Below, piece by piece: positions 1 through 12,421 of a DNA stretch of 64,000 bases. Both the position numbers and the translations under genes were made by a program. The notes beneath the pieces are model-generated. The model had not been told where the DNA came from, did no database searches, and saw only the letters and a list, made by a program, of their open reading frames with translations. The stretch is from Alectoria sarmentosa (lineage: Eukaryota; Ascomycota; Lecanoromycetes; Lecanorales; Parmeliaceae). Every line of letters starts with the position of its first letter. Within the stretch, counting starts at the first letter, position 1. The DNA is taken from contig WOGZ01000010.1 of assembly GCA_009733775.1 (NCBI GenBank), positions 222,097-286,096 on the forward strand. Direction: 5' to 3'.

Positions 1-2934
1 TCACCTGCACCACCCTTCTTTCCACCGCAGATTCAACGTCCCATTCTTCGTCATTTCCATCCTCATCATTTTCCCCACGTCTGCCTCTTTCCTGCTCGCC
101 GCCTTCAACGTCCCAATCCCTTGCACCTTGTCTTTTCTGCCACAGAATAGCGCCTGTGGTGGCCGCCCGCCGAGGAAGTCCACCTCCCGTGAAATTGCGT
201 TTCGTTGGCGAGGAAGAGTTGCTCGTGTTATTCTCAGGCGACGTCGAAGCGCTTCGATCTAATCCAGAGAATGCGCGACGTACGTTCCCCATCCAACCCC
301 TTGCTCGACTATGACTTCTTGTTGGGGATGGTCCTCCGGAGCCCGGACAGTCGCCAAGCAATGCCTCGCCTTCTGATTGCAGTTGAGAGAACGACGGGCC
401 TGCAGTAGCGAAACAGTCGGGAACCGCACTCCGCTGTAAAACTGGATCAAGGGTCAAGGACCGGGAACGTCGATGCCCAGGACTGTAACGTTGTGATGCG
501 CTTTGTAAGTGATCTGATGGTGTGGTATCATTTGTGGAGCGGTATGCAGTCGTACTGAACAGCGCCGCCGAGCGCTGTGACAGGCTTCTGCTCATGTTTC
601 CCACCGAGTTCTGTATCGAATGAGATGACAAGCCAGATCGAGAAGATTGGTCACTAAGCGTCGAAGAGGTTCGATCGTTCTTCTCAGGAGAAAGTCGGCC
701 CACTTGAGAGTGCATCATTGCATTAGCAACTGTCCAATCAGACACCCAGTTGCGTATTTCATGCTCTCTGTCCTGCGGGGACTGTGGCGACGGTGTTCGT
801 GAGCCGCTCACTGGATCCTGGAAAGGGTCAAGAATCGGAACGTGGCTAAGTACGCTGTAACCGTCTCTTTGCATCATTTCATTGTGTCCCGACTGTGTTC
901 CGTCAATCAGTCCTTCATCATATTCATCGCGCTCATCGATTGGGTGGATGGTGGAGAATCCGGGAGTTTGTCGTCCATCCTCATACCGTGGTGCGGGCTG
1001 GTACGTTCCTCGGGAGTACAGAGACCTTCGCAAACCTCGCGTAGGACTTGGTATCTCAAAGAGCAGGCCTGTCCTTTCGGCATTTGGCTCGCTACGGCCA
1101 GATCCATCAATGTGTCCACTGGGACCAAGCGGCCGTGACTGAGGGTCTCCTGACATTTGATTGTCTTTTGCCAGTCCTACAGCCGTCATTTCACGTGGTC
1201 TGCCGGGGGTATGGCTAGAGCCATCGTCAAAGGAGTGGATTCCATGGGCGCTGGCTGAAAGGTGGCGTAACTCGTCTTCCCGTGCATCTCTGCGACGCTT
1301 TAATCGACGACTGTACCAGAAATACACAACGACAACGATGATGATCGCCAAGATGCCGAGAGTGAGTCCAGCTCCCAGTCCAGCTTTCTTCGAAGCAGCA
1401 TTTGAATCGGCGGCGCTGCTAGCAGAGGACTCCTGGCCAGTCACAAGGTTGGGATGAGTATAGCTTGTCATCCATGTATTCGATGATATGTTCAAAAAGT
1501 ACGCGTTGTAGCTTGCAGCAGGGTCTTCCCGCTTCTTCTTCGAATCGCTGGAGGCTGGGATTTGGTATCCTCCAACGATCATCATCACATCGCCGGGAAG
1601 CATTGTAGCACCGTGACCATATATTCCTGTTCCGTCAGCAAGACCTGGCCCAGTCGGGCTTGGTATGCTCCACTCCCAGTCGCCGCTCCCACCATAGCCT
1701 TGCCCAAGTTCGAGAACCGCCAATTGCGGATCTGCCAGGTTTGTCACATCTCCAACCCATCCGCCAAAAACGATGACTCTCTTTCCATCTGAGGTGAGTA
1801 GGGCTGTGTGACCGGATCTCGGGTCGACCGCGGTCGAATCTCTGGTTGCGAGGTCTGTATTGGGGGCCTCTACTGGTGAATCTATTGGCAAGAAGCTCCA
1901 GCTTTGTTCCGGCATTGAGAAGAGCGCCACTTGGGACATATTGATGAACGCTGCTTGCGTATGGCCTCCCAGCAGGACGAAGTTCTGGTTCTGGGGTTGG
2001 GTGCTATTGTCATTCCCTGAATTGAAGAAGGTTGGCATGAGTGGGGTGATGGTGAACCCAGCCTCCGCGATTGGTGGTCCTCTGCTGGACGTGACACCTA
2101 GATCATATGTTGAAGCCGAGGAAGATTCGGGTTGTAAGGTTAACATGCTGTTGGAATAGTATGCCGCCTGCGTCCAATCATTTGCAGTTGAAGACGTCGA
2201 GTTGGGGCACATCCCTCCAAAGACGTACATCTCAGAGGTGGCATTGACCGTAGTGGAGAAGGCGAGAGCTGCTGCCAGATAGTTCGCACCGTCCAGAACA
2301 TTGTCTCCTTTCACTCCTGATAGTGAAAGGTCTATCTCTTTCCATGTTCCGTTGAGGTTCGAGCTGTCACTTGTAGGAGTGAATTTCCAGAACGTTGACC
2401 CATCCGCTACATCACTGCAATTGCCAGCGTACACCAATATGTTCCCATTATCATCAATTGTAGGTGTGTAGGCACTCTGAGGTCCGTCTAGGAAAGGGAG
2501 CGTTGGAGAAATGGTTGAGCAGGGCAGATTTGCAGCGCCGAGCGTGCTCGTTGTATTCAGCGCGAGGAGCGGGGAGTCAGGAGAGCTTAATGTACCAGGT
2601 TGAAAGATATACACTACATTGTCCAGGGTGGGCGAAGACAAGATTCTCGTAGGGTTATAGGGAAAGGTTGCCATCATGGGCCCAAGAAATGCTGCAGCAC
2701 TGAGTGCCGGGTGCCCTTTTCACCTGGACATGCTCCTTTGCTCTTCAAGGTACGGTCATTGCAGGTTTCTTTTTGACATCCGGGTTGATCGGAGCAGGTG
2801 ATGTGCAGCTGTTCAGGTCAATTACTGAGAGAGACTTTAGGTTGCTGTTGATAGAATGGCTGGAAATCAATAGAGGGGGCGCCAAGATGAGGAGAAAGGA
2901 TCTCAAGGATCGCAGCAATACCAAATGCCAACAT
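1..2934 (-). CDS. Kelch-repeat single-pass membrane protein (3' end outside window)
   Basis: The reading frame is open through the left edge, so the C-terminus is missing. I place the start at 2934: exon 1 is 2934-2826 (N-terminus MLAFGIAAILEI, a likely signal peptide), then a 134-nt intron 2825-2692 (GT..CAG), then exon 2 from 2691 to the edge. This join is in frame but is my inference. The ectodomain carries kelch-type blades (VYIFQPG, MYVFGGMCPNS, FVLLGGHTQAAF, VIVFGGWVGD, MMIVGGYQIP) and several N-glycosylation sequons. A hydrophobic helix with a basic stop-transfer, GILAIIIVVVVYFWYSRRLK, lies near 1310-1370. After it comes a tail of more than 400 Ser/Pro/Arg-rich residues. Topology suggests a cell-surface protein with a cytosolic tail. 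The family occurs in Pezizomycotina and its function is not established. Confidence 0.78.
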
Positions 2935-3398
2935 GTGTTCGAGGCCAGCCTGCAGCCTGCAAAGCTAATGCAAGTCGTCAATCCAGATCCATGGTCATGG
3001 TGAGGCATGATTCGTCGATTAAACGTGGGCGTGCCGCGCTGTTTACCCCCCAATCGTCGTTCGAGCAACCATTTTCAGCCCTATCACTAAGGCTAGCCAA
3101 AAGAATGGGTGCCTTGGGTGTATGAGTGAAAGAAAGCACAAGGAATGACTTTGGAAGTCATGAATGTTGTTTTTAGTGGTAGAAGATACTAGGGCAATAT
3201 TTATGGAAGTCTTCTATCTAACGATGCCTCTTCTATGTTCTGCGACTACACAGAAACTAATGCTAAGCCTCGAATAATAGGCGGACTCTAGAGTATTTGG
3301 AGAGACAACGCCATGACCTTAAGTATGTACCCAATTGTTAATGCCCTCGGTCGCCATTCATTCATCGTGTTCACAGCTAGGTGCAAGACTTTGCTGAC
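2935..3398. other. Intergenic, kelch gene promoter / UFD2 3' flank
   Basis: This is 464 bp between the start of the kelch gene and the stop of UFD2, both on the minus strand. An out-of-frame reading with another ATG at 3068 overlaps it, but that frame stops at 2745 and does not join the kelch body. I see no other gene or repeat. Confidence 0.5.
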
Positions 3399-6300
3399 CT
3401 AGCCTGTCGTCTCATCCATGATGTTGGTATTAGCAAGCTTACTTCCCTTCCTCTCAGCCTTGAAGGCTTGGATGCGGTCATAGAGATCGGTGTCTGGATT
3501 TGTATTAGTGTCGAATACATTTCGGGGAGGGGAAGTCAACTGACCAGGAACAACGTCCTCGATCTTGAGAGGCGCCCGATTGAACGGATCATTGGGATCG
3601 CTGAGGAGATGGGACCGAATGGTGGATCGGTCGATGGTTGTCTTTGACGTAGGCAAAATGACTGGATCTTCCATCAATGTGAACATTAACGGGTCTGGGA
3701 AAGCCATTAGTATGACAGAATCTAGCGTAAATGGAGCGCTGGGCGAACTTACCCAAGAAATCATCAGGGATTTCGCCCAGGTCTTCTTCAGCTTGGTCGT
3801 CTACCTCCTTCGCCCTCTTGAACTTTTCCCCTAGAGATCTCCACGCCGCCAATTCTTCCTGCGATTTCAAAGCAAATTTTGCAAGGACTCTGGCCGCTTG
3901 GTCCAGATTGGAAGGCTTGTATGACCGCCCGTCCCTTGCCACGGCATAAACGAAATTTTCCTTGTCCTTGAGGTTCAAATAGACGTCTGCGATCTCGGAA
4001 AGCAATTTCCTAGGGTCAAAGCTATACTCTTGTGGGTTTTCGATGATCAAGTCTCTGCTCTTCGGGCCTATCATTGCATCAAGATTGTAGTCCAGCATGT
4101 CTGCCAGTCGTTGTACAATCTCGGGCATTGTGAAAGAGTCTGCTAAAGCTTCAGTGAAGAGCTTTAGCATGGCTACCGTCTCGTTGGTGAGTTGCATATA
4201 GGACTTCGCTTTCCCTTGGGCCTGTGTAAGCGCCTCTTCTTTCTCCGCACGGACGTTTTGCTCCATGTCGGCTGACCGCTTGAGCTCTTGTTGCAGGTTA
4301 TGTATTTGTACAAAAGCCGTCAGCGATTCATCCAGGACGAATGTAACGTCATTGAGAAGCAGATTGACAAAGCGGACGAAGAAGTCGAGATTGACTTTGG
4401 CTTCGTCGGAAAGATGTTCGCGGTAGATAGGATTCGACCAGATGCACTTGATGATCTGGAAGATTTCGTAGCGAATGTTAAACTTGTCGTAGAACTGTGT
4501 ATGTGCCCCTGTATTCTCAACCTCGATGTAGAATTTCATCAACGCGTGGAGTAGGTGCTCTGTAGCGAAAGGTAGAGAATTTAGCAGATCTCCTAATACT
4601 CCTTTAGACCGGTTGTAGAGTGGCCAGGTGCCGTTAAACATAATGGTGACCAAGCCGGACTTGAGATATGGATTCTTGATGTATTCTGAGCTTCGGAGGA
4701 ACGTGATACAGAGCATGACGAGCTCATCACTTTGCGTCGACGTAATGATCTGAGACATGTTCCGCATGATGAACTTGAAGTTGCCTACAACATCCTCCAG
4801 GAAGTACTCAGGTAAGCATTTGAAAACCTCTGGCTGCTCCTCAGGCAAAGGCAGCTTTAGCGGGCGTTTTGGGAAATCTTGACCAGGAGCCACAATTCGT
4901 ACTAGCCATACAATGACGTATCGCATGAATTGCATGGAGCGTGCTTGTGTCAGATCATCAAGCAACACTCCTTCCACAGAGAGCTTGTAAGACATGCCCT
5001 TATCGATCTGCTCCCTATACTTCTTGATTGCATTTTCAAACATGGTCAACCTGGCTGGGTTGTTGATCCACTTGTGCCGATCAAGCTCGATCTCATCAAG
5101 ATGCTTTCTCATACGCTTAAGCTCCTTCTCGAGTGTGCTTAGCATTGAGTTGGCAGACTCCGTTCCGTAGTGATGCGCAGCAAGTGTCAGAAAGAAGATC
5201 TCCGATATGAAGTTTGAACTCCCCTCAGCAGGATTGCTGTAGAACTTATCAGAAGCATTCTGGTCGGCGTTTAGCTTTGTTTCGTCTTTGATATCAACCC
5301 GTGGCGAGCGGCGGAGATAATCAACGTCTATGCGGTCAATCTTGGAAAATGAGGCGTCCATGAAGGGCTCGCACAGCTGATCCAGGCACACAGTAACATT
5401 GATCATGAAACCGTCGGAGGAGACTAGCTGTTTGTCTACTTGTATTGCACGGCGCTTGTGGTTGGCATTGACACACAAAGCAAACCAGTCAAGCATCTTA
5501 TCCCTAGCTTCCTTGCTTGTTTTGATAATTCGATTAGCGATGTCCAGAAGGTCTGTCTGGTGGGTCTGAATGGTGAGTCGTAAGGCTCTTTGAGAGTTGA
5601 GAATGTATGCTTTATCTCGAGATGTAGGGTTTGAAAAGTAATTAGTAGTGACGTCTGCTTGCAAAGGTGAGATGGCAAAGAAAGGGCCGAGTAGCGTGCC
5701 GGACTCCAGTAATGCAGCTGAGATGGACGATGGAACAAACCTAGGCGACTGAACAAAAGCGTTGACTATTGCGGGAAATTGGACAAGGTTTCTTAATGCC
5801 TATCCATTGGTTAGTGATATTTGTGAAAACTCATGTCGACCTCATCCCTACCATTATGTACGGCTTATAGTCATTGTTCATGTTCATGACCGATAATCGC
5901 CGACTTAAGTCTTCGGCTGCGCCGACTAGTGCGTCTTGAACTGTATCATCTTCCTTAAAACGAGCGACAGCCTCATTGAGAAAATCGTGATCAATGAATC
6001 TGTCGTCTTCAGGATCATCTACTAGGAGATATAGTGTGAGGGGATTGGATTCCGGGCTCTCAAGACTATGACATGATTAGTACTGTATACTCCTACTGCA
6101 ACGAAGGGATGCACTCACCCAAACATGTCAGGCATGGTAATTGCAAATATGCAGTAGCTCATACACAATCTTCTGGCCTCCTTCATTACTACGAACTTGG
6201 GATCTTCCTCTCCAGCTTTCCTTAAAGCCTTGTACTGTCTAGAGACTCGCTTCCAACATCCCAATAAGAAGTCCAGAGGCGTAGTGCCCTGCTTCAGGTT

Positions 6301-6917
6301 TGACGCTGCCTCCAGGAGAGCTTGATCCAGCATTCCCACGTTTAGTTTGACCGATTGACCCGAGTCTTCCAGATCCAGACGGGTACCCCCTAGAAATTGA
6401 AGATGATTTCCGTGGGCATCATGTCGGTGCTCCTCCCATAACGTTATCCTGAATACAGTCCCCAGTACTCGATCCTCCCACTGCTCCAATGTCTCTCCTG
6501 CCCTCGAGCTCGATCTGCCGCCTGAAGAGGTTGGTCGGTCACGCTTCTTGGGTGTTACAGGTCTGCCAGCTGAGGACGTGATGTTGATTTTAGGAGCTCC
6601 ACCGTTTGCTTGTCGCATGCCCAATTGAGCGAAAGGGTTGTCAGATGATTTTGAGGCATTCGACGAGCTCGATATGTCGATCTGAGGCTTCGCCTGCTCT
6701 CTCTCTAGCACGGCTGGTGGTTGTGAATTAGGAGCCGTCGGGACTTGTGACGCTGCTGTATTATCCGTGCTACCCTCCCCGTTGGCACTCGACTGCGCGG
6801 GAGCCTGAGGACCAAGCTTTGCCAAACGTTTGTTACGGATCTAATGTTATTAGCTATGCCCTTTGCCACAGCAGGAGTTTATCTCACTTTCTCCGCATCT
6901 GATATCGAGTCCGCCAT
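3399..6917 (-). CDS. UFD2: Ubiquitin conjugation factor E4 (U-box E3/E4)
   Basis: UFD2 elongates ubiquitin chains on substrates already mono- or oligo-ubiquitinated and works with Cdc48 in proteasomal degradation. Six exons are 6917-6888, 6840-6119, 6065-5852, 5799-3753, 3694-3545 and 3493-3399, with introns of 47-58 nt and GTGAGT/GTAAGT-type donors. They give 1085 residues, normal for fungi. The first ~140 residues are a Ser/Thr-rich variable region. The Ufd2 core follows, recognisable in stretches such as LPEYFLEDVVGNFKFIMRN and FKRAKEVDDQ. The U-box is at about residues 1005-1060 (DPLMFTLMEDPVILPTSKTT, then DPFNRAPLKIEDVVP). The U-box is only complete when the 58-nt and 51-nt introns are removed. 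Start chosen: MADSISDAEK, split by the first intron. No defect is visible. Confidence 0.95.
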
Positions 6918-7905
6918 GCTGTAAAGAAAGAATGCGCGAGAATAATGTGTGGAGGGAGAGTATGGCTCGATACGTGATATGGATGGGTGTTAGCTAGAAA
7001 GCGATGGAATTCACCGGGCTGAGGTGATTAGTGAGAGTGTCAGAACAGTGAATTCGAGCCTGGACAATCGAAGTCTTGGCAAGACAAGACATGAGAAATA
7101 AGGTAAGGTAGGCAGGCGTTGTCCGACACTTGGCGCAGGAGTCTTGGCATTTAGCATTTGGGGTCTGCACCAAAAGTCCTGGACGCCAAGACTCACACGC
7201 CTAGATCTCGGATAGCGCCCCGTCTGAAAAGCTGCCTGGACATTGCGCTTGAAATTACTGCGGAATTGTACCTGACCTGAGCGCAGTTTAGAGTCAAATG
7301 CCCCTATCGGGCCCAAAAGATGTCAACCTTTGCGCTCCCACGAGATAATTCTAGAGTCCTCGTTCCAGGGTCTCCTTCCGAGATCATGGTAAGAGCTGCC
7401 ACTAGCGCTGTCCAGCACTTTTGCCGCCGACCTCCGTATCTAGGTCAATTGGTTTGTGAATCTAGAAATCATTTTCGATTGGCAGACTTTTAATACAACT
7501 GTAAGTAGGGGTAAGATCGATCACTTCTTTGAAATTTACTATTTCTGACCACTTGTTAAAGAGCGCCAGTGTGAAGATCTGGAGATACTCGGGGCCTGCT
7601 GATAGGGAGAGATATCGGGGTACGTTTTATGTGTTTAGGCATGAGGTCCGACAGCCGAGAACAACAGCCTGGAACTGCCTGTAAAAGCAGCTCTAGAGTT
7701 GGGGGCGATTATCCTCGAGACTTTGTCAACACTCTTGAGATCGTCTTGAGCGGACAAATGCTTGTTGTTCAGGGACGGCTCATCTAAAAGTAAATACACA
7801 AGCGAGGTCAGTCTTTATCAAGCATCCGACGACGACCTCGTACCATAACCACACCTCGTGAACTCCACGCCATGGCTTGCATCAATCCCATACGAACAAT
7901 GAACC
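6918..7905. other. Intergenic, UFD2 promoter / J-protein 3' flank
   Basis: This is 988 bp. A minus-strand frame of 101 codons (7011-7316) lies here, but it has no family resemblance and a composition like noncoding DNA. I see no RNA gene or notable repeat. Confidence 0.45.
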
Positions 7906-9101
7906 CTAGTAATTACTCCTAGCAAACCCAAATGCATCCAACTGCCTACAGCTCCTCATATCAAAGTTTCTCGCTTCCCTCATCTTATCGGCATCTTGGA
8001 AGAACCACCCCTGCGCCTGCTCCACCATGGTATTTCGTGTCCGCTGTTCTATCTGGCACTCATATTGCAGCTGCGTCACGAACTGATTCTCCGCCTTCCT
8101 GTCCAGATCATTCATTTTCCGGCCATTGTAGTCAATGATATCCTTTGGATCCAGATAGTAGTCGATCTTTAAACGTTGCGAAGTGCGGTGCATTGTATTC
8201 GGAGGGCCAGGTTGGAAGTGTATATTGGGACCGCTCGGCATGGCCGAGGAGAAAAGGGATGATAGTATTGGAAGGACGAAAAGGATCAAGAGCGGGAGGA
8301 GGTTCGACAGAGCACCCAGAGCGCTTCGCGGCTGTTCTTCACCGGTGCCGTTCGCCTGTCTTGGCCTTCGCCTTGGTTGATTCCCGCCGAACTGATGTAC
8401 ACGGAAGCCGGGACCGCCTCCTAGGTTGAATACAAACTGCGGAGCATCGTTGAACATAGGGCCTCCACCGCCTGTTCTGGCGTTAGTAAGCAGCCCGTTC
8501 CTCCTCATTGACTCAATAACCTACCAAAAGGTCCACCGCCCATGCCACCGCCGCCAAAGAACCTGTTAAATAGCTCCTCTGGTGAGATCTCGTCTTCAAA
8601 CATGGGTCCCCTCCCTCCTGGCGATCTTGCGGCGAAACCGCTGAAAGGTGATGAAGCGGCCGCGGCGCCAGGGCCGAATCGATTGTCTGGGTCGCCTCCA
8701 AAGCGATCATATTTCTCCTTCTTTTCTGCGTCTGACAGCACTTGGAAAGCTCTTGAGACCACTGTAATCAGTCATTTCCTGTTAGCCCTCTCGTAATTCA
8801 TATGTCCATCCAGAACAGCCTCACTCTTAAAAGCCTCATCCGCCCCATCATATCCGTTTTTGTCCGGATGCGTCAGAAGACTCAATTTTCGATACGCCTT
8901 CTTGATCTCCGCATCCGACACTGACTTCTCCAACCCCAGAATTTCGTAGAATGCCGTTGCCGAGCATTTTCGTACTCTTATCACCGCTGTCTTCTGCTCC
9001 ACTGTGTACTTCCTCTCCTGATTCCCTTGGTTGTGATCTCGACTCTTTGCTGCGTTTCCATTTGGTGTTGCGTCGGCGCCTGAGGCCGTCGCAGCAGGCA
9101 T
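7906..9101 (-). CDS. ER-membrane J-protein, Hlj1/DNAJB12 type
   Basis: This is an Hsp40 co-chaperone of the membrane-anchored class that recruits Hsp70 for ER-associated degradation. Exons are 9101-8825, 8761-8525 and 8471-7906 (introns 63 and 53 nt; the second has a clear CTTACTAAC-type branch site), giving 359 residues. The J domain covers about residues 50-115, with the HPD motif at 78-80. Splicing the first intron creates the conserved junction EAFKMVSRAFQVLSD. A Gly/Phe-rich region follows (FNRFFGGGGMGGGPF), then one hydrophobic segment at about 227-247 (SNLLPLLILFVLPILSSLF), then a C-terminal domain like DUF1977 of DNAJB12/14. Its start is 328 bp from the divergent gene at 9430. I am sure of the class; orthology to yeast HLJ1 in particular is inference. 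Confidence 0.93.
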
Positions 9102-9429
9102 CTCTCAGATTCGGTGTCAGGGCGACAATCCTGCGGGCAGCAAGGCAAGCTGTAGCGAGTGACCAGGTTTCTGGTATCGTCTTTAGCGATGGTGTGGGCG
9201 AAAAAGTAAATGGCTTATATCTGAGCCTTTGGAGAGCTTTTTTGTAGTGTCATTCACTTCACATCAGCAATCGTGGTATCAAAGTCCGCATTATATGCCA
9301 AGCCGCTAGCGGAGAGTTCAACTTTCCTCACCGGCAACGAACATCAACACTGCAGGACCTATCGCAGCCCACTGTCCTGAATACTTTCTCTGACAATCGA
9401 TAAACTACTACATTCCCTCCTACAGGAAA
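9102..9429. promoter_or_regulatory. Shared divergent promoter region
   Basis: This is 328 bp between the start codons of the J-protein gene (minus) and the small membrane protein gene (plus). It must hold both promoters. I recognise no specific factor site. Confidence 0.5.
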
Positions 9430-9897
9430 ATGGCAGACAAAGAGACCCAAGAACAAGTCAAAACCTCCGCAATTGCGCATGCCAAAGTCTGGGGAGGTAA
9501 ATCAACTTCTCTCAAGATACCTTTCTGCATGCTAAAAAGCACACTTCTAATGGCTTGTCTAGAATCACCTGTCCCATCCACCGCCCTTGCCGCTTTAATC
9601 ACAGCGCAAGCTCTACGGCCCCCTCGAGTCCTTCCTTTGCTCTTTCCCCCAGTCCTACTCTTCAGCACTTACCTCAACATCTACGATTACAAAATTGACG
9701 CCGCAGGAATCACTGCTGCATGGTCAGGCTTATATATGCTATTAGCAAGGCGGAGAAAACAGCCTTTAGCGAGGAAGTTCGGCACTAGGGGGTTGATAAG
9801 GGGGGCGACAATGGGGTTGTGCGCTATTAATCTGGTCTGTGGGGGACTGGTTTATGCGGTGGGGAAGCGGGACGGCGAGGGTGACGATACTACATAA
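9430..9897 (+). CDS. Small mitochondrial-type membrane protein, probably Aim19-like
   Basis: Exons are 9430-9496 and 9563-9897 with a 66-nt intron (GTAAAT..CTAG, branch-like CTAATGG). Read through, the intron would add an atypical insert without a stop. The spliced product has 133 residues: MADKETQEQVKTSAIAHAKV, then VWGESPVPSTALAALIT, then hydrophobic stretches (LPLLFPPVLLFSTYLNIYDY, AAGITAAWSGLYMLLARRR, GATMGLCAINLVCGGLVYAV). The pattern of a proline-containing first helix, GLxxAWSxLY and a final glycine-rich helix resembles yeast Aim19, an integral mitochondrial membrane protein of unknown activity. That assignment is from memory of the family and is moderate; the gene itself is convincing. 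Confidence 0.75.
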   Translation: MADKETQEQVKTSAIAHAKVWGGKSTSLKIPFCMLKSTLLMACLESPVPSTALAALITAQALRPPRVLPLLFPPVLLFSTYLNIYDYKIDAAGITAAWSGLYMLLARRRKQPLARKFGTRGLIRGATMGLCAINLVCGGLVYAVGKRDGEGDDTT

Positions 9898-10256
9898 TGA
9901 GTGCGGGCTATATTTTTAGATTCGGGATTGTACATATCTGACTGGAGAGTGGCACGTGTTGCATTGAAGGCGTGAGAGAAATTTCCCTCGCGTTGAGTAC
10001 TGTTATGGGAATCTGCAAATCCATTCTCAAAACGCTCTCGGGCTACTGTTGCCATGGATCTGTGCCTCTTTCTGGAATGAAGCTCGTAGTACAGTACTCA
10101 TTCACTCTCCTCTCAATTGGGTGGGCAGGATAGACTCGAGTCACGAAGGTAACACTTTCAGTTACTCAAGCTGCAATAGGCCATCTTCGCAGACTTCGAT
10201 TGGCCCCAGCGTTTCAATATCTTGATCTTCAGATTGCGTTTTTTGTCAAGAGTTCT
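9898..10256. other. Convergent intergenic region
   Basis: This is 359 bp between two tail-to-tail genes. It presumably holds both 3' UTRs and polyadenylation sites. No other structure is seen. Confidence 0.5.
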
Positions 10257-12421
10257 TCATCCCCATGTCGCTGGTTTAGGTAACGGCTTGCGTTGAATAG
10301 ACGGCTCAGCTGCAGGTAGAGGAGATGGTGGAGGTCGGGTCAGCCCATTATAGATCGGTACTTGCTCTTCGTACAGTGGTAGGCCATCAGCATCATTCAT
10401 TTCATGCTCTTCCTCGAAATCATCACCCTCGATTGGCACAGTATTAGAATACTGTATCCCTTGCAAGAGTGGTGGGCGGTCACTGATAATGGATGCATAC
10501 CGTGGAAGCGGGAGAAGAGCTGGGGCAGGTTTGCGACGTAACGGGCTGGTCGAGTTTAATGGCCCAGCATCAGAAGGGCTAGTTTCAGTGACATTATTAT
10601 TGTCAATTTGGCTCATGCCATTGAGAGGAGTGTTATCGAAAGGTGACGGCTTCCTCCTCATGGGACTGATGCCATTAGACAGACCCAGATTCACGGGATT
10701 CGTTCGGCTGATTACACCAACATCGAAAAGGTTCGGCTCGTCAAGTATACCACCAATGACCGTTGCTGCCCTTGGTCGAGGTGGCAAGGCAGGTTGGAAT
10801 TCCGTTTCTTCGTCGCTGTCATCATTGTCTAGAAGGGTAATTCCCACGGATTGAGTCTCGTCGGAATACTTCGTTCGAGCTTCCTCGAGAGGGTCTTCCC
10901 TATCCTCAGCAGCCTCTGGCAGGCGTAGCGAGTCCTCGAATGTCTCGAAGTTGGTACCAAATGAGGGCGCAAGGTCAGTTTCCCAGTGAACAATCATAGC
11001 CACAAGGATCCGGCGGACGATAGTCGACATTTTAAGATCCTCGATGGGATCCGGGCCACACAGGAGGCTTGGGGCAAAGCATACAGCCAGATTTTCCGGA
11101 GTCATCTGGTTCCGGCCTTGGAAGGTTGCAACTCTCGAGAGTAGCGGAAGAAGGTGCATCTTCAAGATCTGCCGTGACGTCTTGCTCCTGATCGGCGACC
11201 ACTCATCGTCCATAGAGAGCATTGCAGACAACTGCGGGACCTCAAGAGAGACATCGGGACTTCCGTAGTACTTCTCTAAGCCTTGATAGCTAGACGATGG
11301 GATAATCGGCTCCCTCAGCTCCTGGTACCTATGGAGATGTTGGAGTCAGCACTTCCACCTAGAGCATTTTTGGAGTTACAAAGCAGGTCTCAAGAGTTCA
11401 TTACTTCCGGATCATGTTTTGCAACTCCAGGTTCTCCTCAGATCAGGAGAGAACGGCTCCGAGAAGTAGCTCACCATAGTTTGATCAAGACTGCCGCAAC
11501 GTGAAGCTCGTACCCTTCTGCTTGGTCCAGCTCCTCTACCCAGACATGTCCAATGCCTTCTCTGTAATAGCTAGACGCTAAGACCGTGTTGATTTCTTTC
11601 CATACAACGAACTTCTGACCTCGATCGTAGGCTTCCTTCAAAATTTCTACGGTCTGAGCCCGAGCACTGACACGGAAGATACCCTCGGCTTTGATGTTAT
11701 CATCCATGATAATAAAACTTGTGGTTTCTCGTAGTACTCTTGGTAGTCTGACTGACCCGTCCGCGGAGAGAGGGAGAGCATTCTGGACGCCAAACGCTCT
11801 ACGCCCGCTTGCATATGGAGCGTATATGGCAGCAGACTTCCGACGGTCGGCCAAATAAGCGGATGGAGGAATTAACAAGTCCTCAATTGGAATTTGCAGA
11901 GCCAAACCGCTCAATGTGGAGACATTGATAATCTTTTTCCTGAACTTTGGAGAGACGACCGAAGCGAAGAATTCGATCAAGACCCTGATGAAGCTCTTGT
12001 CATGCACAATGTAGAGCTTCTGCAACTTCTTCCTTTTTACCCTCGACAATATATGATATGCCTGCATGAACCATTGCCAGCTAGGCTTTCCCTTCTTGGT
12101 TTGCGTGGCTGCACTGCCCCCAGCTCCTGCAAAAAAGACGACTTCGTAGCCATGCCCACCAATCAGTTCATCATCATCCGGTAGTCGAGATAGGACATAG
12201 GGGAGCAGGGCGTCGTAGTCAGTCGTTTTGGCGTCCGGGAAAGCGGCGCCATTGAGTATGAAGACAGGAAGATCATTCTGCGAAGGTAGAGGGGAAGGGT
12301 AGATGATCCTAGCTGCGAGCTTGGCGAGATCAATCGAGAAGTCGTTCGATGTAGATGCAGGGGGTACTGAGTTTAGAGGAGTAGAGTTGCTGCGGAGCCG
12401 ATTAACGATTTGAGAGCGCAT
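10257..12421 (-). CDS. CRAL-TRIO + RhoGAP domain protein (Ecm25-like)
   Basis: This is a predicted GTPase-activating protein for a Rho-type GTPase with a Sec14-like lipid-binding module in front. Exons are 12421-11475 and 11328-10257; the 146-nt intron has GTGAGC, a GCTGACTCC branch and CATAG. They give 672 residues. The start is MRSQIVNRLRS, because the longer frame upstream begins with TTG rather than ATG. Residues ~35-180 are CRAL-TRIO/Sec14-like (LPVFILNGAAFPDAKTTDYD, LQKLYIVHDKSFIRVLIEFF). Residues ~225-430 are RhoGAP, with the arginine-finger motif AEGIFRVSA near residue 245 and LREPIIPSS restored by splicing. The last ~230 residues are acidic and Pro-rich (PPRPRAATVIG, RPPPSPLP). The order matches human ARHGAP1/8 and yeast Ecm25. 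The target GTPase is unknown. Confidence 0.9.
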
